This document shows positions 16,947-27,381 of a DNA stretch of 64,000 nucleotides, piece after piece. The notes beneath the pieces were generated by a model. That model ran no database searches. It saw only the letters and a list, made by a program, of their open reading frames with translations, and was not told where the DNA came from. Position 1 is the first letter of the stretch; each line of letters starts with the position of its first letter. This DNA is from Panaeolus papilionaceus (Eukaryota > Basidiomycota > Agaricomycetes > Agaricales): NCBI GenBank assembly GCA_015501605.1, contig JADNRZ010000021.1:558001-622000 (forward strand), written 5' to 3'. Made by a program: the position numbers and the translations under genes.

Positions 16947-19900
16947 TTGGCAAGTAACTTTGGTTCAGTACCAAGTCTGGATGTTGTCACATCCCATCCT
17001 ACCTTATGTGTTCACATATCAGCCCAGATACACAGTGACGTTGTCGCTGTATCGGAGTTGATACAGCAGAGACAGTTACAACAGATGCAGAAAGTTGCTG
17101 CTGCTGCTAGTGGGGCTGGAGGCAAGATGGCACCCCCTCCTGCTGCGTTACTTGGGAAGAGGGTTGCAGTGCCTGCGCTGAAATTGCAGGCAGAGAGATT
17201 GATGCCTTTGTTGTCCCTTTCCTCTCTCTTGTTGTTAAGCCTGCCAAGTAGTCCTACCGATGGCACCAGCAATGCAAATGGTAATGGTAGAGGAGCAGGT
17301 GGAGGACAGGTGCAGTATCGCCCTCCGAACCCGATTACGACTCCACTGATTGCACATGGGAGCACTATGCTGACTGTGCATTCGCCGTTGACGCCTGGGT
17401 GTAGTTTGGAGAAGATTGGAGGGGTGCAGGGGATGAGTGGTAGTGCAAGTGCAAGTGCAAGTGGGGGGAGTACGCCTAGTCAGGGGTTGGGGAGTGCAAC
17501 TACTAACAACAGAAATACCACCACCACAAACGTGACGACTGAGCCACCCTCGGCACCTGGATCGCCATCTTCGTCTACTGCGTCCCTTGCTGGCTCACCT
17601 ACCTCAACATCACCACATACCTCACATTCTCTATCTGCATATGCTCTGACGTTGCTCCATACGCACATGCCTCTGACGTCGCCGCCTCATTCGCCGAATT
17701 TGGGCCTTTGGAGGGGAGTGGGAGTGGGATGGGCAGGATGGGTGCTGGAGGCACTGTGAACCCAATTGGGGCGGAAAAGCCGTAGGGGCGGAAATTTGAA
17801 AGGGAAAATGCGCACCTTGACGTCATAATTTTCACTCATTTGCGTTGTGGGATTAATAGTGGGCGGGAATATGCACTACTTTTGAAATGTGTCAACAACC
17901 CACTGTGTTGATCTGCCAGATCTCTGTCCGAATTGGGAAAAGCATAATCACGTGAGACCCAGTTGGACTTCGACACAGTTCAACGACATCAACACCATCT
18001 TTCTCTTTTCCCATTTCCATCATCTTCACAGTTGCCTCCCTCCCCAGTCCAACCTTTGCTCACTGCTACACCCATCATTCACCCAACCATCCAACATGCT
18101 ATCTCCTTTCCCCTTGGGCCAGACTCTCGTCACCCAATTTTTATCATTCTTTCTGGGGCAGACTCAATGTCACCTCTTTCATCACATCTTCCTCTGAACC
18201 TGATTTCACGCTCGCAGGAGGCCAATACCCAAGAGGGAAGCTACTAACGGTATGTTTTTATTCATTATCACTCTTCGGGCTGTGTTCATTTACTAAACTT
18301 TTAGCATGTTTTTGGGGAAGGTGCTCATGTGTTGTCATTACGGAGTTTTTGGTGAGTCAATTACATTCTCTGGTCAATACAGTATAGGTGACTCATTCCT
18401 GGCAGCTTCTCTGGGTACCCTAGATATACAAGCCATAGTAATTTTATTTTTTTTGTATTTTAATCTATTACCTACATTGTACAAAAATACTGCAGAAAGC
18501 TGGCATAAAATATAACTTCATTATTGTTACAAATTGTGTGCTTGAAAAGTGGCGGGAAATCTATTCTGAATTTGGTAGGTGGCGGAAATCAATCAATACC
18601 AGCGTATAAACGCTCCTAAAAAAAGGCAGATATCGAAAGTTTACAGGCGGTTCATCAGCCGCACTCCACACATCCAACCTGCACATGTAGGGGCAGAAAT
18701 TTCACACCTTTACATGCGGGATTACCGCCCCTCATTGGCGGTTTTCTGGTGGCGGGTTTTCCGTAGGTGCTGGGTTCACAGTGAGGGGGGGTTGGGGGCC
18801 CTCCACTTGACGCTGTTGATGTGGGCCTGCTTTTGCTGTTGAGTTTGGGGGCGAGTGGGACGAAAGAAGGAGGAGGGAGTGTGGGTGCGGGGAGTGGGAA
18901 TGGGAATGGGAATACGGGGAGTTTGGTCAGGAGGAAGGATTTGAAGGAGAAGGAGAGAGAGGTGAAGGAAGAGGAGGTGACTGGGAAGCTGTTGATGCCC
19001 ATGAGCGTTTTGGGAATCTCAGTGAAGGGGTTGATGGCGTTGGATGTGCCTTCTGCGATAAATACTTCAGCTACGAATTCTCCTGCTCCGACATCAACTA
19101 CGAATACGCCTGTTGGGAGCCCTGTTACGGCCCTTTCGACGATTTCGGATGTGGAGCAGCCGTCAACGCCCCAGTCTACTTCTCAAGTTTTGACATCGAC
19201 AGCCACGACCACAACCGGTGTTGCTCCTCCAGCTTCATCTACTCTGTTTGCGATCCCGCCACCTTTGCTAAATTCCGTCGGTGAGGTTGCACCAGACGAG
19301 CCCCGTTACGGCTGCCACGCCGTTGTTGGATGTCACTACCACTACTTCTTCATCGACTCCACCTGCTCCTGCCCCTGTGTCTCTGCCAATGACACTGGCC
19401 AGTGAGAGTGAAATCGGATTTGGATTTCAGCCTCAGGAGGGCTTTTTGTTTGCATCTACCAACTCATCTACACCTGATGTGTCGAATAATACTGCAACGC
19501 CGACGATGCCGAGTATGGAGAGTGTTGATATGAATGTGGAGCCTGATCAAGCTCCTGTTCAGCCTCTTGCACAAGATGAGATGGGTGGTGTTACGAATAC
19601 CAGTCAGGCTCCGCAACAGGCACAGCAGCAACAGCAGCATGTGGATCTTGGCACGTTTGGGATGTTCGATGCCCTTGGAGGTGCGAATGGGATTGGAAGT
19701 GGGTTGGTTGGTATGGTGGGCGTTGGAGGTGTTGATAGCCCTTTCGGGGTTTATCATCATCAGGCGCCAGATGTTCAACAGGATGGGGAGCAGCAAGGTC
19801 AAGGTCAAGGCCAGACAATGCAGCAGACTCAGGACCCACTTCAGCCACAAACGTAGCAAGAAGCACCATCAGATGCACTTCAATACTCGTTTTTCAGTTC

Positions 19901-20177
19901 TCTTTCACCACTTCCGTCCAGTGTTGGAAGTGTTACGCTGGCTGGGGGTACGATTTTTGGACATCACCACCACCCGTTGCACCATCACCATTCACATGAG
20001 TCGTTGGGTTCACATGATGTTGGGGGTAACACTCAGGCGGGACAGAGTGGACAAGGGGGCGAAGGCGGAATGTTGCTTGATCCTATGGGGTTGCAGATGG
20101 CGGGTATGGGTGATATGCAGATGGGTGGTGGGGGAGGTGGTAGTGGTGCGGGTAATGGAGGTGGAAGTACGCACTGA
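16947..20177 (+). pseudogene. Decayed Ser/Thr/Gln/Gly-rich (regulator-like) gene
   Basis: Fragments of one large low-complexity protein can be followed across this region. The first (from about 16947) includes SELIQQRQLQQMQKV, Ala/Pro runs and Ser/Thr-rich tracts to about 17751. After the inserted element at 17752-18783, the frame resumes as GVGGPPLDAVDVG and runs to about 19280. There it shifts to another frame, rich in Thr/Pro, then Gln, ending in a TAG at 19854. Beyond the TAG the same frame continues with His- and Gly-rich sequence to 20177. Such composition suits a fungal transcriptional regulator, but no DNA-binding domain is visible and the family is not recognised. The transposon, at least one or two frameshifts and the TAG make it a pseudogene. 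The start and any introns are uncertain. Confidence 0.5.
17752..18783. mobile_element. CACTG-ended non-autonomous DNA transposon (CACTA-like)
   Basis: The left end CACTGTGAACCCA (17752) and right end TGGGTTCACAGTG (to 18783) are a perfect 13-bp inverted repeat. AGG flanks both sides (17749-17751 and 18784-18786), fitting the 3-bp duplication of the CACTA superfamily. GC-rich GGCGGAAA/TTTCCGCC-type motifs recur near both ends, as subterminal repeats do in that group. No transposase is encoded. Removing the element and one AGG restores an open frame in the host gene, which supports the boundaries. Confidence 0.7.
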
Positions 20178-20421
20178 CTCAGATATCTGAACAAGTGTTA
20201 AAACCACAGACACAATGTAAAACAAAAGTACTCACACCATGAAAGTATCCTGCACACAATGACTCTACAGCCCAGCGATTGCTATTGATAAAGAGAGGAT
20301 GTTGTTTGAGGTGCCCCGAAACGAGAGGAAATCATGGTCAGATATGAGGGGATATCTGCAAGCAGCTTGAGTCATGCGTAGCCCAACGAATTTGTTCGTC
20401 ACGCACCCTGCCATTTAAGCT

Positions 20422-21208
20422 ATGCTTGATCTGCCCGACTACGACTACTCCCTCTTAAACCTCACCCAGCAACACAACCCCCCTCCTCCCCCTACTGTAC
20501 TTTCTGACGCGAGGGGTAAGTAAATTTCAAGTATAAACACAGTAAATCACTGACAACTTTGAAAAAGACTTCCTAGTTCACGCGCCCACATCGCCCACAC
20601 CCTTTAATATGGTCAAGGCCTACAGTCCATCACTTATTGTGAACTTGGCTACGGTTTCGCGTGTCGTTCAGGTGGTGATAGTGTCTATTGGGGACCATAT
20701 ACAAATGGAGGGTCAAAATGGGTATTGGGAGGTAGGGGACGTTGTGTGGGGCGCTCCTGCGCATTGTCGTTGGCCAGGTCAGGTACGTGCTGAACTTTTC
20801 CTTTGTCTTTTCGTCACCCATCCTTATACGACTACATTGAAGGATGGCACACTGCAAGCATTGGAGCGCCAAAGTGAACGGCCACACCCAATGGTGATAA
20901 TCGCGATGAAGCCCCAGGAGCTGGAGGTTCTCATTTGCTCGCATGCGCTACCCATTCCGCTTCATCGTCGCTTGCAAAGAGCAAACAACTACACACATCT
21001 CGCCAACAGTTGCTTCAAAGACAAGAAAACGACACGAGGCTCAAAGGAATTGGAAAAACCAACAAAAATTACCCTTTATCCTATGGTTATCGAGCCGAAA
21101 TATGTTACCCCAAATGACCCAGCCAAAAGCCCATACTTGCCTTCACATTTGCATCCATGTGGAATACGGATGCTGAGACAAGATATGGACCGAACATCAT
21201 TGTCATGA
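20422..21208 (+). CDS. Small three-exon gene with a PWWP-like stretch
   Basis: Exons 20422-20515, 20577-20782 and 20843-21208 join through 61- and 60-nt GT-AG introns into a 221-aa frame (phases 1 and 0). Exon 2 contains WEVGDVVWGAPAHCRWPGQ, which resembles the first strands of a PWWP domain (GD-V-W...WPG-V), a chromatin-binding fold. The third exon is basic and does not clearly continue the domain; another acceptor or a broken gene is possible. The start codon opens an acidic, Pro-rich leader (MLDLPDYDYSLL). I am unsure that it is intact or functional. Confidence 0.35.
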
Positions 21209-21702
21209 AATGTGTAGAGTAATGAGATCGACTTATGTTGCTCTGTTGTTGTATGAGGACCTCATTAGTATGACTGCACTCTTCTTGGGCCTTTTTTTTC
21301 ACCATAAGTTTACTATAGAGCTGTGCTATTCCAGCCTTTCTTGTATGCTATCTGTAATATCCTGATCTATATTTCTAAAATTCAAATGACAAGTTAGTCA
21401 AGGCAGAGAGCTTGAAATTTAATCAATGATGTGCGTTGGAAGGCTTAACTCTGTAAATCATGCCCAGAGTGAGCTTCTAGGGTGATAATTTTGAGTAAAA
21501 AGTCAATTTCGATCACAACCATTTACGCGAATCGACTGGCACGTCGACATAATGGGAGTGATTGAACACATCAATGCACTAATACAAAATGATACAATTG
21601 GTTATTTGGGGCACAAAACCTACATAGTGAGCCAGAAACTGAAACCAAGACGTCTTCTGGGTAATATTACACTTCTAAATCCTGAAAAGATATTAATATT
21701 TA

Positions 21703-23329
21703 TTAACAAAGCTCATCAGTCAGGCTTACCCTTGAGAGAGAGACGACAACCATCGCATCCTGCCCTTCGTGACATACAGGAAGTACAGCACAATGGGAAA
21801 CAATATTGCTGGGGCGATAAAGTTGCAACGACCCTAGCTTTCTACTCCACAAGGCAGATTGAAGAAACGGGAAGGTGGCATAGGGGTCCTGAACAACACT
21901 GATAGGCAAACATGGACGGGCCGCAATCCATGTGATCAGCTGACTCCCATCTTTAATCGGAAGCTGGACAATGTACTGAATCTGAGCGGGTAAGTGTCGT
22001 TTCAGGTCATCAGAGCGGAGGAGGACTAAAGAATTTCCTAGGTGTGACTTGGACACAGAAAATCTTGTGCCATCAACAATGAGGTGGGGAAGGAGGAAAC
22101 CCGCTGTTTCGTGAAAGGCACTGTCAACACATGTGCGAAGTGGCTCTGGGAGTAGCTGTTTGGTGGAAGAGACCTTCTTGGCTTCTGACAGCTCTGTTTG
22201 TTCAAAGCTGTCGTCATTGTCGACAGACATCCATGATGACAGGTGAAGGATGTCCATAACGAGTGTGTTCCTTGCTTGTGGATGCACGAGCTTCTCAAAC
22301 ATGGGTTCGCAGTTACGTATGACCTCAGGTGTAGCAGACATGTGGAGAATGCTACGAAGATTATTGGCGCGAACGAAAGATGTTGCAATCGTAGACTCGT
22401 ATTCGCCTTCGAACATGTTAGTTTAAAGTTGGAGTATATGTCAAAAAACACACCTGGTTTGTAATTAGTTGATATTCGCTGAAGCATCCCAATGATGCGT
22501 TCAAATGGAAATGTCCACCATGCATGAACAGGGCTGTAAAATCGGATATAGTCTGACAGGTGGAGTGCGGCGTGATGATTGGGACGAAAAGAGTAGTCGG
22601 GGAATATTCTTTTCAATCCTTGGAGATATGCAAGCATGTGTTGGTGATAGGTTGAAGCATGTGCTGCTGATGTGGTATGAGATGCTGCAACTTGTACCGC
22701 AGATATGAGGTGTAGAGTGAGTTTGAGAAGTTCTTGGCGGGCCAGTGTCGCATTGTACCAGATGCGGGTCATTGACACAGGAAGGATGGTGGTACCCAGC
22801 GCTCGCCACTGATCAGCTTTGAGTTTTCCGTGAGCAGCGACACCAAGTTGCACAGGGACAGATGTGAACCAAGAAGGTTGCAGCATGCCAGCAATGTCCT
22901 TGTGCAGTTCCTTGAGCTCGTTCTTGCGAAAAATTTGGCCAGCAAAGGTTTTTTCACCCTCCTGTTGCCCCAGTCGCTGAAAAAAGGACATCAGAATGAG
23001 AACTAGCTGCGAAAACCATAGAAAGCATACCCAGTTTAACATGCCTTGTGAATAATCTTTGCAGTGCCAGTTGGTGTACTTGCGTTGATCAGCACCAATT
23101 GGATCAAAGCCGAGGCGCGTAGCTAGGTGCTGTAATGAGGCCAGTCGTTGTGATGCAAACCAATTAAGCTGTTCTCTCCAACCAGCCTCAGTGAGTAATG
23201 TGTTGACCATAGGTAACTCTAATCGTTTAACCATCTTCCTCAAACTTGCTACCTCGGAGTCCTTCAACCCATCGTACAAGTGCTGAAGTGGTATCTGGAG
23301 CACCAGTAGCTCCCTGGAGTCCTCTGCCA
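21703..23329 (-). pseudogene. Tnp2/DUF4218-type (CACTA) transposase, C-terminal part
   Basis: Exons 23329-23031, 22976-22454 and 22406-21703 join through introns of 54 and 47 nt. The signature HHAALHLSDYIRFYSPVHAW, continuing with WTFPFERIIGMLQR and, across the second intron, KPG-EYEST, matches the DUF4218 region of fungal proteins annotated as Tnp2-family (CACTA/En-Spm) transposases. The C-terminal IDGTRFS and VVSLSRV segments also fit. The catalytic Tnp2 domain should lie further upstream, but the frame meets a stop near 23335, exactly where the palindrome begins. CTAG just before the first exon could be a splice acceptor. The copy is therefore 5'-truncated, or separated from its first half by the palindrome. 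Confidence 0.65.
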
Positions 23330-23333
23330 CTAG

Positions 23334-26300
23334 TTATTGTTAAGCCTGAATGATTTGGGCATGGCAATGCCATGACAACTCATTGTAATTTGCCATAACA
23401 GAAATATCATAACTCATAGGCAATCATTGAGGTGCGATAATCAATAGTCAAATCATTATTGCGAAACATGGTGCAAAATCATTAGCATGCCATAAAAATA
23501 AATCATTTGTATGATGAGCCAGATCATTCTTTTTATCAGACAATCCAAATCATATAAATCATTATCATTGTCAATAGTGCGAAATCATATAGGTTGATAG
23601 CATAAGGCTAAATTATAATCATTACCAGTGGTGCGAAATCATATGAACCAGGAAGAGAAAATCATTATTGTTGCATGTGATGCAAAATCATATAAATCAG
23701 AGTGCGAAATCATTGCTGCATCATGGTAAATCAATATTTCTACCAGCAGTGCGAAATCATTGCTGCATCATGGTAAATCATCAATTCTACCAGTAGTGCA
23801 AAATCATATCAAGGCCAGTAAGAAATTATTTGATCAACATGGTGTTATAATGATTTTGTAGAGAAAAAAATCAGGATTCTGGAATGGGTATTTTCAGGGT
23901 GAGGGGATCAGTGGTTGGTGAGCAATTAAGGAAATACACTCTCAGAGCCAGTGATAAATCAAAATAAATCGAAAAAATAATATAAATTGTGAATAGCACG
24001 CTCATTTCTGCTCCGATTGGGCTGAAATTTTGAACGCAGCCTCCCGCATATGAACCCCATCGATCCATATAAAAATGTTTTTTTACATGGGTCACTTGAA
24101 AAGCCCCTATCTTTGGCCCAAACAGTATCCTGCTCAATATTGCACCGCTCTGGGCACTATTTTGGGTGATCTATATATTGTTAGAAAGCTATTAACAGCC
24201 TCTATAAGATCCCACCATCCGATCTGCCAATTTGTACCAGCATCCCAGCAGATCAGGTTTGCTTTTTCCGCTTTTTCAGCCCCTATTCCCCCTACTACAA
24301 TTATTTCCTCAATATTGCTTCGCTTTTGGCACCATTTGGGGGGATATATATATCATTAGAAAGGTATACACTATATCTATCCATTCATCCAGTCCGATCT
24401 GCCAAATGTGGCCACAGAAGCAGCAGATCTGCTCTGGTTATTGTGCATTGATTAAATGAGCCCCTATTTACAAATCAAATCTTCGTCCTGATCAGGAATA
24501 TTAGTGTGATGTCATTGATCCCATTTAATCTCATCAATCCTCATTAATTAGCTTCGCTTTTTTGGGAAATTGGCATCACTGATCTGCTCTCAGGCACTAA
24601 TGACACCACACTAATTAATTAATCCTCCCCCACAAATATTGCAGCATTAATTGCACCGCTTTTTAGCTATTTTTTATTATAAATATATATATCACCAGAA
24701 AGCTACAAATGTCTACTTTCAGGATCTGAAGACAGAATGGAAATGTTGTGCTTGTGGGGGGAGCAATTGCATTTCGCATTTTGGGTACTAGAGCGTGGGA
24801 ACACCCCTTGATCCTCCTTCTCCTCCTCCTCCTCCGCTTTTTTGGCTTCATTTCTCCACACTCCCTGCAGCTACCACCCTGAAACTTGGTACATCCCTTT
24901 GTGCACATTATTAAATGGCTCTCACCAGCCCAATAGTTAAAATACAAACTATCTTGCATTCTCTCAGCAAAAAAGCGGAGGGAGGAGGAGGAGAAGGAGG
25001 ATCAAGGGGTGTTCCCACGCTCTAGTACCCAAAATGCGAAATGCAATTGCTCCCCCCACAAGCACAACATTTCCATTCTGTCTTCAGATCCTGAAAGTAG
25101 ACATTTGTAGCTTTCTGGTGATATATATATTTATAATAAAAAATAGCTAAAAAGCGGTGCAATTAATGCTGCAATATTTGTGGGGGAGGATTAATTAATT
25201 AGTGTGGTGTCATTAGTGCCTGAGAGCAGATCAGTGATGCCAATTTCCCAAAAAAGCGAAGCTAATTAATGAGGATTGATGAGATTAAATGGGATCAATG
25301 ACATCACACTAATATTCCTGATCAGGACGAAGATTTGATTTGTAAATAGGGGCTCATTTAATCAATGCACAATAACCAGAGCAGATCTGCTGCTTCTGTG
25401 GCCACATTTGGCAGATCGGACTGGATGAATGGATAGATATAGTGTATACCTTTCTAATGATATATATATCCCCCCAAATGGTGCCAAAAGCGAAGCAATA
25501 TTGAGGAAATAATTGTAGTAGGGGGAATAGGGGCTGAAAAAGCGGAAAAAGCAAACCTGATCTGCTGGGATGCTGGTACAAATTGGCAGATCGGATGGTG
25601 GGATCTTATAGAGGCTGTTAATAGCTTTCTAACAATATATAGATCACCCAAAATAGTGCCCAGAGCGGTGCAATATTGAGCAGGATACTGTTTGGGCCAA
25701 AGATAGGGGCTTTTCAAGTGACCCATGTAAAAAAACATTTTTATATGGATCGATGGGGTTCATATGCGGGAGGCTGCGTTCAAAATTTCAGCCCAATCGG
25801 AGCAGAAATGAGCGTGCTATTCACAATTTATATTATTTTTTCGATTTATTTTGATTTATCACTGGCTCTGAGAGTGTATTTCCTTAATTGCTCACCAACC
25901 ACTGATCCCCTCACCCTGAAAATACCCATTCCAGAATCCTGATTTTTTTCTCTACAAAATCATTATAACACCATGTTGATCAAATAATTTCTTACTGGCC
26001 TTGATATGATTTTGCACTACTGGTAGAATTGATGATTTACCATGATGCAGCAATGATTTCGCACTGCTGGTAGAAATATTGATTTACCATGATGCAGCAA
26101 TGATTTCGCACTCTGATTTATATGATTTTGCATCACATGCAACAATAATGATTTTCTCTTCCTGGTTCATATGATTTCGCACCACTGGTAATGATTATAA
26201 TTTAGCCTTATGCTATCAACCTATATGATTTCGCACTATTGACAATGATAATGATTTATATGATTTGGATTGTCTGATAAAAAGAATGATCTGGCTCATC

Positions 26301-26477
26301 ATACAAATGATTTATTTTTATGGCATGCTAATGATTTTGCACCATGTTTCGCAATAATGATTTGACTATTGATTATCGCACCTCAATGATTGCCTATGAG
26401 TTATGATATTTCTGTTATGGCAAATTACAATGAGTTGTCATGGCATTGCCATGCTGAATGATTCAGCTTAACAATAA
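23334..26477. repeat. 3.1-kb near-perfect palindrome (long inverted repeat)
   Basis: The left arm 23359-24844 and right arm 24968-26454 are reverse complements. Reading along them I found only a one-base difference, in a CTC-rich run near 24832. The spacer is 123 bp (24845-24967). The outermost TTATTGTTAAG is also inverted at both ends (23334 and 26477), while about 13 bp just inside differ between arms. Arms are AT-rich and packed with TGCGAAATCAT and TGCAAAATCAT motifs. Reading frames of 88, 94 and 75 aa occur in both arms only because the arms match, and show no protein-like features. The flanks on the two sides differ, so this is a discrete insertion-like unit of the fold-back type. Confidence 0.85.
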
Positions 26478-27159
26478 GCACTCCATCAATCGGAAACGCA
26501 ACCTGGCAGAATCGGACACCATCGGGAAATACTTATCCCGTGGATACCGAATGATTCGTGGATTGCAGTGTCAATCAACACGAAAGGACAGCAAAACTTA
26601 TTTCAACGAATCTCGGCGTTTCGTAGGTGACTCCAAGACTTGGGTCATTCCCCTCGATAAGGATCTTCTCGAGCCATTGCAAGACCCTTTGCAAATCAAC
26701 AGTTGGGAACTGTGGTTCAACCGCGACGAACGATGGACCAGCCAAATGTCTTATAACCTTCTATCTTCGCCTTTCCTTAGAACTTCATACATCGCAGCGG
26801 ACGACGTGGCTTTAAACCTTGTGAAGTATGCTCTTCTCGAAATGCCTGCTGTACAAGACCATTCATCGGACAACGATGACTTGCTGGAATCCTCATCCTC
26901 TTCTTCGGATGAATATGAGGACACATCTTCTGATCCACATGGAAGTCAATCCAATTTTTCTGAGATATCCGACATCGACCAATCAATCGCTACTATGACG
27001 GCTCCCTTGCATACTATGTGAGTCATACTTTTTCTAATAATTTGACACGAGTTGACATTGGGCAATAGTCCGGTTAATATTAGTGTGGATCTCGATATTT
27101 TGACAGCTGTAAAAAGAGCCTTTCCTGATTGCTTTCCCAGTAGGAACGTCTCCTCCTAA
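26458..27159 (+). CDS. Two-exon gene of unknown function beside the palindrome
   Basis: Exon 1 (to 27017) joins exon 2 (27069-27159) through a 51-nt GT-AG intron, phase 2. The ATG at 26458 lies inside the terminal few bases of the palindrome; AATAAG just downstream could instead be a splice acceptor, so the real 5' end may have been lost. Visible features are a basic start (SINRKRN), a Trp-containing middle (NSWELWFNRDERWTSQ), then a highly acidic Ser/Asp/Glu tract, ending in PVNISVDLDILTAVKRAF. No family is recognised. It is read in the same direction as the next gene. Confidence 0.5.
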
Positions 27160-27306
27160 ACGTCTTAGATATCATGCCTAAAAAACGCCTTATGTTTTGT
27201 CGTGCCCCTATCTCGCCTTATAGACTGGAATCAATGACACTGTTTATCCGTCTTTGAAATAAGTCTGTTGGCCAACAACATGATCTCCTTTATAAGTGTC
27301 AATATC

Positions 27307-27314
27307 TATATAAC
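27307..27314 (+). promoter_or_regulatory. TATA box of the gene at 27382
   Basis: TATATAAC, about 70 nt before the ATG at 27382, a usual distance for fungal genes of this type. Confidence 0.5.
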
Positions 27315-27381
27315 GTCGACTCCTTCTAGCTAAACCATAACACCCATTAACTCCAACTGCAATCTTCTATTGTTTTTCATC

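Noticed and set aside
16947..20177. A working transcription factor gene
   Set aside because: No DNA-binding domain is visible, and a transposon insertion, frame changes and an in-frame TAG interrupt it.
23400..23830. CRISPR-like array, because of the regularly repeated ATCAT motifs
   Set aside because: The repeats are short, irregularly spaced and imperfect, and the setting is eukaryotic.
23871..25942. Identical 88-, 94- and 75-aa reading frames in both arms of the palindrome, some with hydrophobic residues
   Set aside because: They are identical only because the arms are. They lie in AT-rich repeat sequence, have no conserved protein pattern and no splice or promoter support.
23341..26470. 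piggyBac identity for the palindrome, based on TTAA at both ends
   Set aside because: The inverted repeat continues outward past TTAA and no piggyBac-type transposase is seen, so the boundary is not proven.
23334..26477. Palindrome as an assembly or fold-back read artefact
   Set aside because: The outer flanks differ, a unique 123-bp spacer is present and the arm ends differ at the outer edge. It still needs a raw-read check.
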